From an uncultured Acetatifactor sp. (GTDB lineage: Bacteria > Bacillota > Clostridia > Lachnospirales > Lachnospiraceae), in contig CAJTMX010000014.1 of NCBI GenBank assembly GCA_910577235.1, positions 1-64,000 of the forward strand: a stretch of 64,000 nucleotides of DNA, given 5' to 3'. The notes under the pieces are model-generated. The model was given only the letters and a program-made list of their open reading frames with translations, was not told the origin of the DNA and searched no databases. How positions within the stretch are numbered: position 1 is the stretch's first letter; each line of letters starts with the position of its first letter. A program made the translations under genes and the position numbers. This document shows, piece after piece, positions 53,443 to 63,115 of this stretch.

Positions 53443-53940
53443 TTAGAAGGGAAGCTCCCGCACGTCATCTTCTATCAAATAGCACATTTCTTCATGGGCG
53501 GCCACGTTCTTAGCTATTTTTTCCACACTCAGCTTGATATAGGTCACGTTCCCATGGACAAGCAGTATTCCGTCCGGGCTGTATATCTCCGACTTTATAA
53601 CGGCGAATTTGGGGGTATCCTTTATTAGGATTCCTCTTCCCACCAATTCTTCCTGATAGGGTACGGGCTTTCTGTATTTTACTTCCATGGACATAGTCAC
53701 GCCAAAGATTTCCTCCCCCTTTTGCGCCCAGAGCGCTCTAAGGCCCAGTTCATCCAGCATGGTTGCCGCCAGACCGCCGTGGACTCTCTGGGGGAAACTC
53801 TGGTGCTCCTCTTTATACCGGAACGGCGTCATGACGCTGCCGTCCTCCATATTGTAAAACTGGGCTTTCAGCCCCACAGGATTGTCCATCCCGCAGATAA
53901 AACACATCCTGCTGTTTCTCTGCTTGCTCACAACTTTCAT
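53443..53940 (-). CDS. PaaI-type hotdog-fold thioesterase
   Basis: A 165-residue single hotdog domain: CFICGMDNPVGLKAQFY at the N-terminus (a CxxC pair), then the active-site helix PQRVHGGLAATMLDELGLRAL and MEVKYRKPVPYQEEL. It presumably hydrolyses an acyl-CoA; the substrate is unknown. It is the last of three minus-strand genes (methyltransferase, membrane protein, thioesterase), 21 bp after the membrane protein stop. Confidence 0.88.
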   Translation of the reverse strand: MKVVSKQRNSRMCFICGMDNPVGLKAQFYNMEDGSVMTPFRYKEEHQSFPQRVHGGLAATMLDELGLRALWAQKGEEIFGVTMSMEVKYRKPVPYQEELVGRGILIKDTPKFAVIKSEIYSPDGILLVHGNVTYIKLSVEKIAKNVAAHEEMCYLIEDDVRELPF

Positions 53941-53961
53941 CCGGTCCGCTCCTTTGTTTCC

Positions 53962-56493
53962 CTACTCTTGTGTTATAATATAAGTGATAAATGGATTGCC
54001 GTTCTCTTCCATCCATGCTCTGGTGTCGTTCATACCCTTTTTATACAGTCTTCCCGTGGAGGGTTCCATGATGACCACATTGAACTCGTTAAAACCTGTG
54101 AGCAACACAGCCTCTCCGTCTTTCAGCATCGCCATCACAGGAATATCCCTGTTGAGGAAGTACAGCATGGCATCCAGACTGCAGCCTCCCAGATCCAGCA
54201 CCTGTGCCTGTCCCTCCAGATTTTCCTCCAGTATCTGTATGGCAGACTTGCCCCGGCCCAGCAAGTCTTGGGAATTTCTGACGATTCCTTCAAAGGACAG
54301 TATTGTATCCAGACACACGGCCAGACTCCCTCTCTCCTCCGTAGCTGTCTGGGCTGTGATAGCCATGATCTGATTGCGGAGTACCCGGTTCCCTCTGATC
54401 CATATGGTCCTGCCGCTGTGATCCACCACAACCCCGGAGCAGGCATCGGCCTGATCGATGGCTTTGGCGGGCGTATAGTAGATTCCGGCTATATGCCCTT
54501 TATCATACACGTAATAACTCTGCTGCTCACTGTCCTGGGCCAGCATAATATTTCTGCCCCCCTCAAATACTACCTCCTTGGGGGTCAGTATCTGCAAGGC
54601 TTTCACATCTATCTCTTTCCGCACCTGGATCTGCACCAGCTTTTCATAGATGTCCACCGCAGCCACCACCAGCTGATTCCTGCTCACATCCTGGGTGGTA
54701 TTGTGCAAAATATGCTCCTGGGCTGTCTCCACAAAACTACCGTTTTCCCGGCGCAGCACCCGTTCAAGAATAATCTGATTTTCCTCCACCTGACAGGACA
54801 GCGTATAGATATTTTCCCATTCGTACGCTTTATACAGCTTGCCAAAGGCGTCCCGGATGCACACCTGGTACATGGGAAAAAGCTGCCGTCCCACCGCATC
54901 GCTCACCACATCCTCGCGTTTTGCTACGCCATAGATCACATCCTCCCCCATAAATCCCAGGGGGCGGGCGGTTTCATCCGCTCCCACATCAATCTGTGTG
55001 ATCTGTTCCGTGCCCAGATTCATGATCTGCAAACTGTGGTCCTGCCACCACACCACAATCTTGTGACTGTCCGAAATGACCATGGCCTCATCGTCTTCCA
55101 CCAAGGCGATCCGCTTACTCACCCGTTCTTTGGTATCCACCTCATAGATGCTGTGATCCAGATACAGATATAGCTTACCCTCCCGATTCAGATACAGCAA
55201 CCGGTCCAGTTCATGCTCCAATATCTCATAGGACTTGTCATAGGGAATATATACCAGCTCTTCAATGGTATTTTGATCGCTGTTATAGATATACAGCTGG
55301 ATACCTACCTCTCCCTCATGGCGTCCCCGGTTCATGTATCCGTATACGGCAAACTGCACGTTGTTTCCCTCATCCACGTCCAGGATCTTCAATCTGTATT
55401 GCTGATATATATTCCGATCATCCCACAGCACCCTGGCATTCTGGGAATTATCCTCGTAAAAAGAAAACAGCAGTGCCAGTTTATTGGTAGTCACATTGTA
55501 ACTGCATAGCCTCCCCGCGGCCTCAAAGACCACGATATTGCCGTCCTCGCTCTCCACCAGGGCCGTATCCTCTCCCACGATGCCCAGCATGATCTTATCG
55601 TTGCCGTAGATGTTACCCTCTATGGCGGGAATCTGGTCCATAGTCCGCTCAAACTCCAGCAGATAAACTCTCTCCGGGGTATACCTTATACGATATAATT
55701 CTTCCACCAGATAGCAGATCTGCCCTTTTCCGCTGCCTGTAGCTACCAGATAATGCAGTTCCATTGAGGCGGTCTGCTCTGCCAGCTCCGTCAGATTGAC
55801 GGCAGGCTCCGTCAAACGCCGCACCCCCAAATCACCCCATGTGATCTGGCTGAAACTGCTGTGAATATCCACCCTGTGAAAGGTGGTGTTATCTCCCTGG
55901 GAATTGCTCTCCAGATATTTAACAAGATCCTTGGCAGCCTCCCGGTCAAAAGTCTTCTCATGAAAATCTTTCACATACGCCAGTTTCTCGTATCCATAGG
56001 TATTATCGCTCCATATGGCCCGGGTATAATACCAGATTTCCCTTCCGGACTCATCCGTCAGCACCAGGACCAGAGAGTACTCCGTATCCTTTTCGATCAG
56101 ATCCTTCAGGGCAGTCTCCACCTTTATAACGCTCTCTGGCACATACTCCGTGATATCGGTGTTTTCGATGAGACGGCTGCCGTCTCTGCTGCGCAGCTCC
56201 ATTCGGATTGCCTGCACCTTTACTCCATATGTCTCAATATTAAATATGAGCTCTCTGTTCTCCCCCAGCTCCGCGATAGTCCCCCGCTGGTAGGCAATGT
56301 CCATGGCCTGGGCATACCCATGAAGTTCATTGTAGGCGATACCGTCCTTTTCCATTGTGATAACGGGAAAGCTGGCAGCAGACAACTCCATGGTCATATT
56401 CTGATTGTCATGATTCATGACCCTGCCTGCAACCAATAACGCCACGACAAAGGTCAGCAGAAAGATCAGCCATTTGATTATCAATTTCTTCAT
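53962..56493 (-). CDS. Large membrane-anchored extracytoplasmic protein with degenerate C39-like end
   Basis: An 843-residue protein with one N-terminal membrane segment (about 8-25) and an extracytoplasmic body rich in beta-strand pattern (propeller-like, about 270-640). The C-terminal 200 residues look papain/C39-like: CLDTILSFEG, LGGCSLDAMLYFLNRDIPVMAML, DGEAVLLTGF and EPSTGRLYKK. The His normally found before the VLLTGF-like strand is missing (GEA), so it may be a pseudo-enzyme. It overlaps the methyltransferase by 4 bp. Function unknown. Confidence 0.65.
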   Translation of the reverse strand: MKKLIIKWLIFLLTFVVALLVAGRVMNHDNQNMTMELSAASFPVITMEKDGIAYNELHGYAQAMDIAYQRGTIAELGENRELIFNIETYGVKVQAIRMELRSRDGSRLIENTDITEYVPESVIKVETALKDLIEKDTEYSLVLVLTDESGREIWYYTRAIWSDNTYGYEKLAYVKDFHEKTFDREAAKDLVKYLESNSQGDNTTFHRVDIHSSFSQITWGDLGVRRLTEPAVNLTELAEQTASMELHYLVATGSGKGQICYLVEELYRIRYTPERVYLLEFERTMDQIPAIEGNIYGNDKIMLGIVGEDTALVESEDGNIVVFEAAGRLCSYNVTTNKLALLFSFYEDNSQNARVLWDDRNIYQQYRLKILDVDEGNNVQFAVYGYMNRGRHEGEVGIQLYIYNSDQNTIEELVYIPYDKSYEILEHELDRLLYLNREGKLYLYLDHSIYEVDTKERVSKRIALVEDDEAMVISDSHKIVVWWQDHSLQIMNLGTEQITQIDVGADETARPLGFMGEDVIYGVAKREDVVSDAVGRQLFPMYQVCIRDAFGKLYKAYEWENIYTLSCQVEENQIILERVLRRENGSFVETAQEHILHNTTQDVSRNQLVVAAVDIYEKLVQIQVRKEIDVKALQILTPKEVVFEGGRNIMLAQDSEQQSYYVYDKGHIAGIYYTPAKAIDQADACSGVVVDHSGRTIWIRGNRVLRNQIMAITAQTATEERGSLAVCLDTILSFEGIVRNSQDLLGRGKSAIQILEENLEGQAQVLDLGGCSLDAMLYFLNRDIPVMAMLKDGEAVLLTGFNEFNVVIMEPSTGRLYKKGMNDTRAWMEENGNPFITYIITQE

Positions 56494-57647
56494 ATATTAT
56501 TCCTATTCAGCAAACGCGCCAGCGTAGGGTCTACGCCCAGCAGTTCCATGGTCTCCCCCAGAGTGGCATCGGTCTGTCTCTTGACCATATGCCGCGGTTT
56601 CTTCACCGCCCTTATCAAAAGATTCTTGGGAGTGTGCTCCATGTCAATAAACTCCAAGATCTGTGTCTCATAGCCCTGCTGCTCCAAAAGTCCGGCCCGT
56701 ATGGCGTCCGTGATCAACGCCGACATGCGCTCCTTTATGATACCATAGCGCAACAGCGGAGCCAGGCTTTCACAGTGAATCTGTCCGTTGACCTCATGCT
56801 GACAGCAGGGCACCGCCAGGATCACTTTAGATCCCCAGTCCACGGCTTTTTGGAGAGCGTAATCCGTAGCCGTGTCACAGGCATGGAGGGACACCACCAT
56901 GTCCACCTCACGCTCTCTCTCATAGGTACTGATATCTCCCACCTGAAAATGCAGCTGCTCATATCCGCACTGAGCAGCCAGTTCCCTGCAACGCCGTATC
57001 ACATCCGCCTTCAGATCCAGACCAGTGATACGGATATCCCTGCCCTGCAGTACATGAAGGTAATAGTACATGGCAAAGGTAAGATAGGACTTACCGCAGC
57101 CGAAATCCACCACATGGATCTGACCCTCCCCGGGCAGCTGATCCAGAATATCCTCAATAAACTCCAGATAACGATTAATCTGGCGAAATTTGTCGTATTT
57201 GTTTTTAGCGATCCTGCCATCCGGGGTCTGAACGCCAAGCCCTATCAGAAAATCCACCGGACAGCCCTCTTTCAATATATATTGTTTTTCTCTGTTGTGG
57301 GAAAGATCTATTTGGGCATCGCATACCCTCCGACGGGATTTTATGGTCATCTTTCCCTTTTTGCTCACCAAGACGGTGACGCTTTGCTCCTGGGAGGTGA
57401 TCTCGCACTGCCGGAATTTATCCCGCAGCAATTCTCTGATCAAGCTGCATGCCTCCCCAGCGCCATGATTTTGATGAAACACCTGCTTGCCCACATATCT
57501 GACGCTTTGAAACCATAGCCCGTCCTTTAATATCACCGGCCGGAGTTTGAGCTTGTCCCCATATGCCGCGTCCCGGCTGTTGCTCAGAACTGCCTGCACC
57601 AGTTTTTCGTTCATGATTTCTTCCAGCAGTCTGCCAAGCTCATCCAT
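56490..57647 (-). CDS. SAM-dependent methyltransferase (Methyltransf_32-like)
   Basis: A 385-residue protein. An N-terminal helical and beta region (about 1-150) precedes a class-I methyltransferase fold with motif I HVVDFGCGKSYLTFAMYYYL (about 175-194), SLHACDTATDYAL and VPCCQHE, the layout of the Methyltransf_32 family (RNA or unknown substrates). It is the first gene of the three-gene set; its stop overlaps the next start as ATGA. Confidence 0.83.
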   Translation of the reverse strand: MDELGRLLEEIMNEKLVQAVLSNSRDAAYGDKLKLRPVILKDGLWFQSVRYVGKQVFHQNHGAGEACSLIRELLRDKFRQCEITSQEQSVTVLVSKKGKMTIKSRRRVCDAQIDLSHNREKQYILKEGCPVDFLIGLGVQTPDGRIAKNKYDKFRQINRYLEFIEDILDQLPGEGQIHVVDFGCGKSYLTFAMYYYLHVLQGRDIRITGLDLKADVIRRCRELAAQCGYEQLHFQVGDISTYEREREVDMVVSLHACDTATDYALQKAVDWGSKVILAVPCCQHEVNGQIHCESLAPLLRYGIIKERMSALITDAIRAGLLEQQGYETQILEFIDMEHTPKNLLIRAVKKPRHMVKRQTDATLGETMELLGVDPTLARLLNRNNI

Positions 57648-57694
57648 TCAGATCCTCTTTCCGCCCTCAGTGGGCCGCATGTTTTTCTTTTAAC

Positions 57695-57731
57695 GCAGAG
57701 CCACGAAAACCTTAGGTTCCCGTGGCTCTGC
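57695..57731. repeat. Near-perfect 37-bp palindrome
   Basis: GCAGAGCCACG and CGTGGCTCTGC (57695-57705, 57721-57731) with inner AACC/GGTT. There is no T-run on either side, so it is not a clear terminator. It lies between the 57747 gene and the methyltransferase. Confidence 0.6.
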
Positions 57732-57746
57732 CTGTTGTAAGTGCTG

Positions 57747-58160
57747 TCAGCTAAAGCTGAAAAATCCTCTACTGCCGCCTCGGCGGCGCTTATACACTTC
57801 ATTCATCAGAAGTACGAAGATCAGAGAACGTTTCTGTTCCCAGTCTCCGGCAGCATCCTCCCGTTCCGGATTCTGCCCGTTCTCCTCACGCCGGAGAATG
57901 TCGGCGACATTGTCTGCCAGACGCTCCAGTGTGTAGCGGTCAGGATACTCGTCATAGATCACACTGCCCTCATAATCCATCTTATCCAGAATCTCGGCGG
58001 TTCTGATCTGATAACGCCTCACCGCCGCCGGATACAGCTGTCTGAAATATTCCAGATCGCGCAGCACGTCCGTATCCTGCCGTCCGTGTAGGGCCGCGTT
58101 CTCATAACCTGCTGTCGGATATGTCATATAAAAAGGTAAAATCCTGCGTTCAAAATCCAT
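57747..58160 (-). CDS. Conserved small protein, unknown function
   Basis: A 137-residue protein without signal peptide or membrane span. Features are an N-terminal FYMTYPTA, helical middle (YFRQLYPAAVRRYQIRTAEIL), and a basic, Arg/Gly-rich tail (YKRRRGGSRGFFSF). No family is recognised. It lies about 80 bp after atpC on the same strand and may be read from the ATP synthase transcript. Confidence 0.65.
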   Translation of the reverse strand: MDFERRILPFYMTYPTAGYENAALHGRQDTDVLRDLEYFRQLYPAAVRRYQIRTAEILDKMDYEGSVIYDEYPDRYTLERLADNVADILRREENGQNPEREDAAGDWEQKRSLIFVLLMNEVYKRRRGGSRGFFSFS

Positions 58161-58241
58161 GCCTGTGATACCTTTTCTTTTTCTATAACATATGCATCCG
58201 TCATACTCGCCGTTACCGGCTTTCGCAGCTCCCCAGACAAC

Positions 58242-58646
58242 TTATTTTATGGCCTGTATACGGGCCATAGCCCGCAGCAGAGCAGTCTCCGCCCTGGCCA
58301 GGTCGGTATCGCTGGTATGTTCGTGAATGCGCTCGCGGGCACGCTCCAATGCGGCCTCGGCCCTGGCAGCGTCAATTTCACCCGGCCACTCGATGATCTC
58401 CGCCAAAATAGTAACTTGATCCGGAAGTATCTCCACAAACCCCGCATGCAGGGCCGCGACTTTCTCTCCCTCCGTCTCCGTGATGGTGAGTATTCCGGGT
58501 TTCACGATCACTGTCATGGGCAGATGGCCCGGCAGCACGCCGATCTCTCCCTCGGAGGTGTTCAGCTCCACCATTTCCGCCTTACCCTCATAAAACACTC
58601 GATTTGGCGTAATAATCTTTAATGTAAAACAATTATTTTCTGCCAT
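58242..58646 (-). CDS. atpC: ATP synthase epsilon subunit
   Basis: A 134-residue central-stalk subunit. It has the N-terminal beta-sandwich (TLKIITPNRVFYEGKAEMV, GEIGVLPGHLPMTVIVKPG) and the C-terminal two-helix hairpin (AARAEAALERARERI, TALLRAMARIQ). It inhibits ATP hydrolysis. It is the last of atpEFHAGDC, 15 bp after atpD. Confidence 0.96.
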   Translation of the reverse strand: MAENNCFTLKIITPNRVFYEGKAEMVELNTSEGEIGVLPGHLPMTVIVKPGILTITETEGEKVAALHAGFVEILPDQVTILAEIIEWPGEIDAARAEAALERARERIHEHTSDTDLARAETALLRAMARIQAIK

Positions 58647-58661
58647 GGAAACCGCCTTTCC

Positions 58662-60053
58662 CTATTTCACTTTGGCCAGTACATCATCAATACTGCCGGC
58701 GTTCAGGAAATAGCTCTCCGGGATATCGTCATGTTTGCCTTCCAGTATCTCCTTAAAGCCTTGAATGGTCTCATTGATAGGCACGTATTTTCCTTCCAGA
58801 CCTGTGAACTGACCGGCCACAAAGAAAGGCTGAGACAGAAATCTCTGTACCTTACGGGCACGGGATACCACCAGCTTGTCGTCCTCCGACAGTTCATCCA
58901 TACCCAGTATGGCGATGATATCCTGCAGTTCTTTGTATCTCTGCAAGATTTCCTGCACTCCGCGAGCCACCTTATAATGTTCCTCACCCACAATGCGGGG
59001 GTCCAGAATGCGGGAGGTGGACTCCAGAGGATCTACAGCGGGATAAATGCCCAACTCCACGATGGAACGGGACAACACAGTTGTGGCGTCCAGATGGGCA
59101 AATGTGGTGGCGGGAGCCGGGTCTGTCAAGTCATCCGCAGGCACATATACAGCCTGTACGGAAGTGATGGAACCGCTCTTCGTGGAAGTGATACGCTCCT
59201 GCAACGCGCCCATCTCCGTCTGCAGCGTAGGCTGATATCCCACCGCGGAGGGCATACGTCCCAACAGCGCGGACACCTCGCTGCCTGCCTGTGTAAAACG
59301 GAAAATATTGTCAATAAACAGCAGTACGTCCTTACCGCCCTTGTCACGGAAATATTCCGCCATGGTCAGACCCGTCAGGCCCACTCTCATTCTCGCTCCG
59401 GGTGGCTCGTTCATCTGGCCGAATACCATGGTGGTCTTGTCGATAACTCCCGACTCGCTCATCTCATGATACAGGTCGTTACCCTCACGGGTACGCTCGC
59501 CCACGCCGGTAAATACGGAGTAGCCGCCATGCTCTGTGGCAATATTGCGGATCAACTCCTGAATCAGCACTGTCTTGCCTACGCCGGCACCGCCGAACAG
59601 ACCGATCTTACCGCCTTTCTGATAGGGACACAGCAGATCCACCACCTTGATACCGGTCTCCAGCAACTCCGTCTCCGTAGACTGCTCCTCAAAATCCGGC
59701 GCGGCCCTGTGTATGGGCTCGTAAGATACCCCTTCCGGCGCCGGTTTGTTATCAATGGGTTTACCCAGTACATTGAAAATACGTCCCAGTGTATTCTCTC
59801 CAACAGGCACTGTGATAGGCGCGCCTGTAGCGATGGCATCCATGCCTCTCACCAGGCCGTCGGTTGTGCCCATGGCGATACATCTCACCGTATCGTCGCC
59901 CAGATGCTGAGATACTTCCACCGTCAGTTCGCCGCCGTCCTTGCCGGGAATAACAATAGCTTCGTTGATCTCCGGCAGCCGGCCCTCACTGAAACGGATA
60001 TCCAGCACCGCGCCAATGATCTGGGTAATCCTTCCTTTATTTTGTCCTGTCAT
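58662..60053 (-). CDS. atpD: ATP synthase beta subunit
   Basis: A 463-residue catalytic subunit with P-loop GGAGVGKTVLIQ, GERTREGNDLYHE, FIDNIFRFTQAGSEVSALLGRMPSA-type region and ALQERITSTKSGSITS. ATG 60053 has GGAGG at ideal spacing. A dispersed palindrome copy (60063) lies directly upstream, against the Shine-Dalgarno, in the atpG-atpD gap. Confidence 0.97.
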   Translation of the reverse strand: MTGQNKGRITQIIGAVLDIRFSEGRLPEINEAIVIPGKDGGELTVEVSQHLGDDTVRCIAMGTTDGLVRGMDAIATGAPITVPVGENTLGRIFNVLGKPIDNKPAPEGVSYEPIHRAAPDFEEQSTETELLETGIKVVDLLCPYQKGGKIGLFGGAGVGKTVLIQELIRNIATEHGGYSVFTGVGERTREGNDLYHEMSESGVIDKTTMVFGQMNEPPGARMRVGLTGLTMAEYFRDKGGKDVLLFIDNIFRFTQAGSEVSALLGRMPSAVGYQPTLQTEMGALQERITSTKSGSITSVQAVYVPADDLTDPAPATTFAHLDATTVLSRSIVELGIYPAVDPLESTSRILDPRIVGEEHYKVARGVQEILQRYKELQDIIAILGMDELSEDDKLVVSRARKVQRFLSQPFFVAGQFTGLEGKYVPINETIQGFKEILEGKHDDIPESYFLNAGSIDDVLAKVK

Positions 60054-60062
60054 ATAAACCTC

Positions 60063-60100
60063 CATGCATATCGCGGACTTGACCGCGGTATTGCTCTAAT
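60063..60100. repeat. Small dispersed palindrome, copy G, atpG-atpD gap
   Basis: GCATATCGCG, short loop, CGCGGTATTGC and TAAT. It abuts the atpD Shine-Dalgarno. Confidence 0.6.
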
Positions 60101-60123
60101 AGAAATATCCCCGCGGGCAAAAG

Positions 60124-60981
60124 CTATGAGATCGCCTCTGCCCCGGCTATGATTTCCGTCAATTCCTGTGTTATAGAGCCCTGACGAGCCCTGTTGTATT
60201 TCAGCGTCAAATCACTTATCATTTCTTCCGCATTGCTGGTGGCATTATCCATTGCCTGCATTCGCGCCCCGTTCTCACTGGCCACGGCTTCCATGAGACC
60301 GCCGTAGATCAGGCTGGTCACATACTTGGGAATGATCATCTCCAGAGCCTCTTCATCCTCTGCCTCAAAGTTCATAGGCGCCTCCAGCTCCTCCCCATCG
60401 CTCTGAACATCCTGCACTACGGGCAGCAGCTTTAACAGCGTGGGAATATGGCTCACCGTATTCTTGAACGAAGTATAAGCCAGATAGATCTCTCCCACTT
60501 CTCCGTCCGCATAGGCTTTGAGCAGCTCGTTGCACAGCAGCATAGCATCCGGATAGGCCGATTCCTCCGCCACATCGGACATATCCAGCCGCACCTCATA
60601 GCCCTCTCTCACAAAGGCATCCTTGCCCTTACGGCCCACGGCATAGATCAGTATATCCTCCTTATTCCAGCCCTCATGACGGGTAACCAGTTTCACAATG
60701 TTGGAGTTGTATCCCCCCGCCAGTCCTCTGTTGGAGGATATCACTACCACTGCCTTTTTACCGGAGCCGCCGGACTGCAGATATCTGTGCTGCAGACTGC
60801 CTACCCTTGTCAGGATACGATTCACGGTCTGATACATGCAATTAAAATATGCCTTGGAATTCTCGGCGCTGGCTCTAGCCCTTTGCAGCTTTACGGTAGA
60901 AACGAGTTTCATGGCCTTGGTGATCTGCTGGGTACTCTGTATGCTTCCCTTGCGACGCTTGATATCGCGCATCGATGCCAT
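60124..60981 (-). CDS. atpG: ATP synthase gamma subunit
   Basis: A 285-residue central rotor subunit with N-terminal MRDIKRRKGSIQSTQQITKA and C-terminal MQAMDNATSNAEEMISDL then YNRARQGSITQELTEI. ATG 60981 is chosen for AAAGGAG five bases away. It is flanked by palindrome copies on both sides (60063 and 60990). Confidence 0.97.
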   Translation of the reverse strand: MASMRDIKRRKGSIQSTQQITKAMKLVSTVKLQRARASAENSKAYFNCMYQTVNRILTRVGSLQHRYLQSGGSGKKAVVVISSNRGLAGGYNSNIVKLVTRHEGWNKEDILIYAVGRKGKDAFVREGYEVRLDMSDVAEESAYPDAMLLCNELLKAYADGEVGEIYLAYTSFKNTVSHIPTLLKLLPVVQDVQSDGEELEAPMNFEAEDEEALEMIIPKYVTSLIYGGLMEAVASENGARMQAMDNATSNAEEMISDLTLKYNRARQGSITQELTEIIAGAEAIS

Positions 60982-60989
60982 ATATACTC

Positions 60990-61025
60990 CTTTCCGCATA
61001 TCGCAGGCTCAGCCTGCGATCGCTA
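60990..61025. repeat. Small dispersed palindrome, copy H, atpA-atpG gap
   Basis: CTTTCCGCATATCGCAGG-CTCAG-CCTGCGATCGC, a nearly perfect stem. Its CTTTCC edge is the complement of part of the atpG Shine-Dalgarno AAAGGAG. Confidence 0.7.
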
Positions 61026-61029
61026 CGCT

Positions 61030-62535
61030 TTACTTAAACTGCGCCTTAAATTCTCCGATAGCCTTTACCAGCAATTCTTCTGTCTGCTGGGAGATCACTT
61101 TCTCATCCGCGATGGCCCGGGGAACTTCCGCGTATCTGGTATCTAAGAACTCAAACAGCTCCTTCTCGAAACGGGTGATCTCATCCACAGGCACATCCAG
61201 CAGATACTTGTTTGTAGCCGCATAGATGATGATAACCTGATACTGCACCGCCATGGGCTGATACTGAGGCTGTTTCAACACTTCCTTGATACGCTCACCC
61301 TGAGCCAGTTTCTCCTTGGTGTCGGCATCCAGCTCGGAACCGAACTGAGAGAACGCCGCCAGCTCGCGGTACTGGGCCAGCTCCACACGGATAGGCGCCG
61401 CGATCTTCTTCATGGCTTTGATCTGTGCCGCGCCACCCACACGGGAAACGGACAGACCGGCGTTTACGGCCGGGCGGAAACCGGCATTGAACATCTCCGT
61501 CTCCAGATAGATCTGACCGTCGGTGATGGATATAACGTTGGTAGGAATATAAGCCGACACATCGCCGGCCTGGGTCTCGATGATGGGCAGTGCCGTCAGG
61601 GAACCGCCGCCGTACTCCTCGCTCATGCGCGCCGCGCGCTCCAGCAGTCTGGAGTGCAGATAGAATACGTCGCCGGGATATGCCTCACGCCCGGGGGGAC
61701 GACGAAGCAGCAGGGAGAGTGTACGATACGCCGTGGCATGTTTACTCAGGTCGTCATATACCACCAACACATCCTCGCCGTTCTCCATCCACTCCTCTCC
61801 TATAGCGCAGCCGGCATAGGGGGCGATGTACTGCAGAGGTGCCAGGTCGCTGGCCGTGGATACCACTACTGTAGTATACTGCATAGCGCCGTACTCCTCC
61901 AGCGTCTTCACAATATTGGCCACGGTGGAAGCCTTCTGACCGATGGCCACATAAACACATTTTACCTGCTGCCCCTTCTGGTTGATGATGGTATCCAGGG
62001 CAATAGCCGTCTTACCTGTCTGACGGTCACCGATGATCAGCTCACGCTGTCCTCTTCCGATGGGCACCATGGCGTCGATAGCCTTGATACCTGTCTGCAG
62101 CGGTGTGTCCACTGACTTTCTGGTGATAACGCCGCTTGCCACTCTCTCGATCTTACGATATCTGTCGTTCTGTACCGGGCCCTTGCCATCGATGGGCTGT
62201 CCCAGCGCGTTCACAACACGTCCCAGCATGGCGTCGCCCACCGGAACCTCCACTACCCTTCCGGTAGTCTTTACCGTATCGCCTTCGTTAATGTTTTTAT
62301 GACTGCCAAGGAGTACCGCACCCACGTTGTCTTCTTCCAGGTTCATCACCATGCCGTATACTTCGCCGGGAAATTCCAGCAGTTCGCCCTGCATGGCGTT
62401 CTCCAGACCGTGTACACGGGCGATGCCGTCCGCCACCTGAATGACCGTACCCACATCAGATACATTAAGCTCAGACGCATACCGCTTAATCTGTTCCTTG
62501 ATCACGGAACTTATTTCTTCTGGTCTCAAATTCAT
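61030..62535 (-). CDS. atpA: ATP synthase alpha subunit
   Basis: A 501-residue subunit (normal length) with P-loop GDRQTGKTAIA, YDDLSKHATAYR, and RRPPGREAYPGDVFYLHSRLLER. A clean N-terminal MNLRPEEISSVIKEQI. It follows atpH by 31 bp. Confidence 0.98.
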   Translation of the reverse strand: MNLRPEEISSVIKEQIKRYASELNVSDVGTVIQVADGIARVHGLENAMQGELLEFPGEVYGMVMNLEEDNVGAVLLGSHKNINEGDTVKTTGRVVEVPVGDAMLGRVVNALGQPIDGKGPVQNDRYRKIERVASGVITRKSVDTPLQTGIKAIDAMVPIGRGQRELIIGDRQTGKTAIALDTIINQKGQQVKCVYVAIGQKASTVANIVKTLEEYGAMQYTTVVVSTASDLAPLQYIAPYAGCAIGEEWMENGEDVLVVYDDLSKHATAYRTLSLLLRRPPGREAYPGDVFYLHSRLLERAARMSEEYGGGSLTALPIIETQAGDVSAYIPTNVISITDGQIYLETEMFNAGFRPAVNAGLSVSRVGGAAQIKAMKKIAAPIRVELAQYRELAAFSQFGSELDADTKEKLAQGERIKEVLKQPQYQPMAVQYQVIIIYAATNKYLLDVPVDEITRFEKELFEFLDTRYAEVPRAIADEKVISQQTEELLVKAIGEFKAQFK

Positions 62536-62566
62536 AGGTTGGTTCGCACCTTTCTTCCGGTTGGCT

Positions 62567-63115
62567 TTATCCCAACTGGATCTGTAATAATTCTTTCTTC
62601 ATCTCCGCCAGCTTTGTGCGGATACTGCTGTCCACAACTCTGTCCTTGATGCGGATCACCATGCCGCCGATCAGCGAAGGGTCCACCGCATAGTGCATCT
62701 CCATGGTCAGGTAGGGAGTAGTGGCTAGAAGTCTGCTCTGTATGTCCGCCTTGCGGATCTCAGACAGCTCCATCGGCGTGGTCACATAGGCCGTACCGAT
62801 CTTTTTTTCCTCTTTTACCTTGTCAGTAAAGTACCGGAAAACAGCCTGCAGCTGGCCGTATCTCTCTTTTGTGAGGATCAGTTCCAGAAAACCCGTCATC
62901 TCCCGGCTGATCTTACCCCCAAACGCGCCTTTCATGATCTCCACTTTTTCCTGCTTGGTGATCTTGGGGTGTCTCATCAGCCCATCCCACTGCGGATTCT
63001 GTTTCAGCACTGTCTGTATGAGGTTTACCTCCTCCAGAAATGCGTCCACCTGATTGGTTTCCACGGCAGTCTGGAACAGGGCCTCTCCATATGTCTGTTC
63101 CACTAGCTTAGCCAT
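62567..63115 (-). CDS. atpH: ATP synthase delta subunit
   Basis: A 182-residue peripheral-stalk subunit linking F1 and b. YGEALFQTA at the start and GGMVIRIKDRVVDSSIRTKL at the end fit the family. It overlaps atpF by 13 bp. Confidence 0.95.
   Translation of the reverse strand: MAKLVEQTYGEALFQTAVETNQVDAFLEEVNLIQTVLKQNPQWDGLMRHPKITKQEKVEIMKGAFGGKISREMTGFLELILTKERYGQLQAVFRYFTDKVKEEKKIGTAYVTTPMELSEIRKADIQSRLLATTPYLTMEMHYAVDPSLIGGMVIRIKDRVVDSSIRTKLAEMKKELLQIQLG

Noticed and set aside
58731..60152. Long plus-strand open frame (473 codons) across atpD
   Set aside because: It is antisense to the unmistakable atpD coding sequence and its translation has no recognisable domain; same for long antisense frames over gatA, glgC, glgD, mocR and the MBOAT gene.
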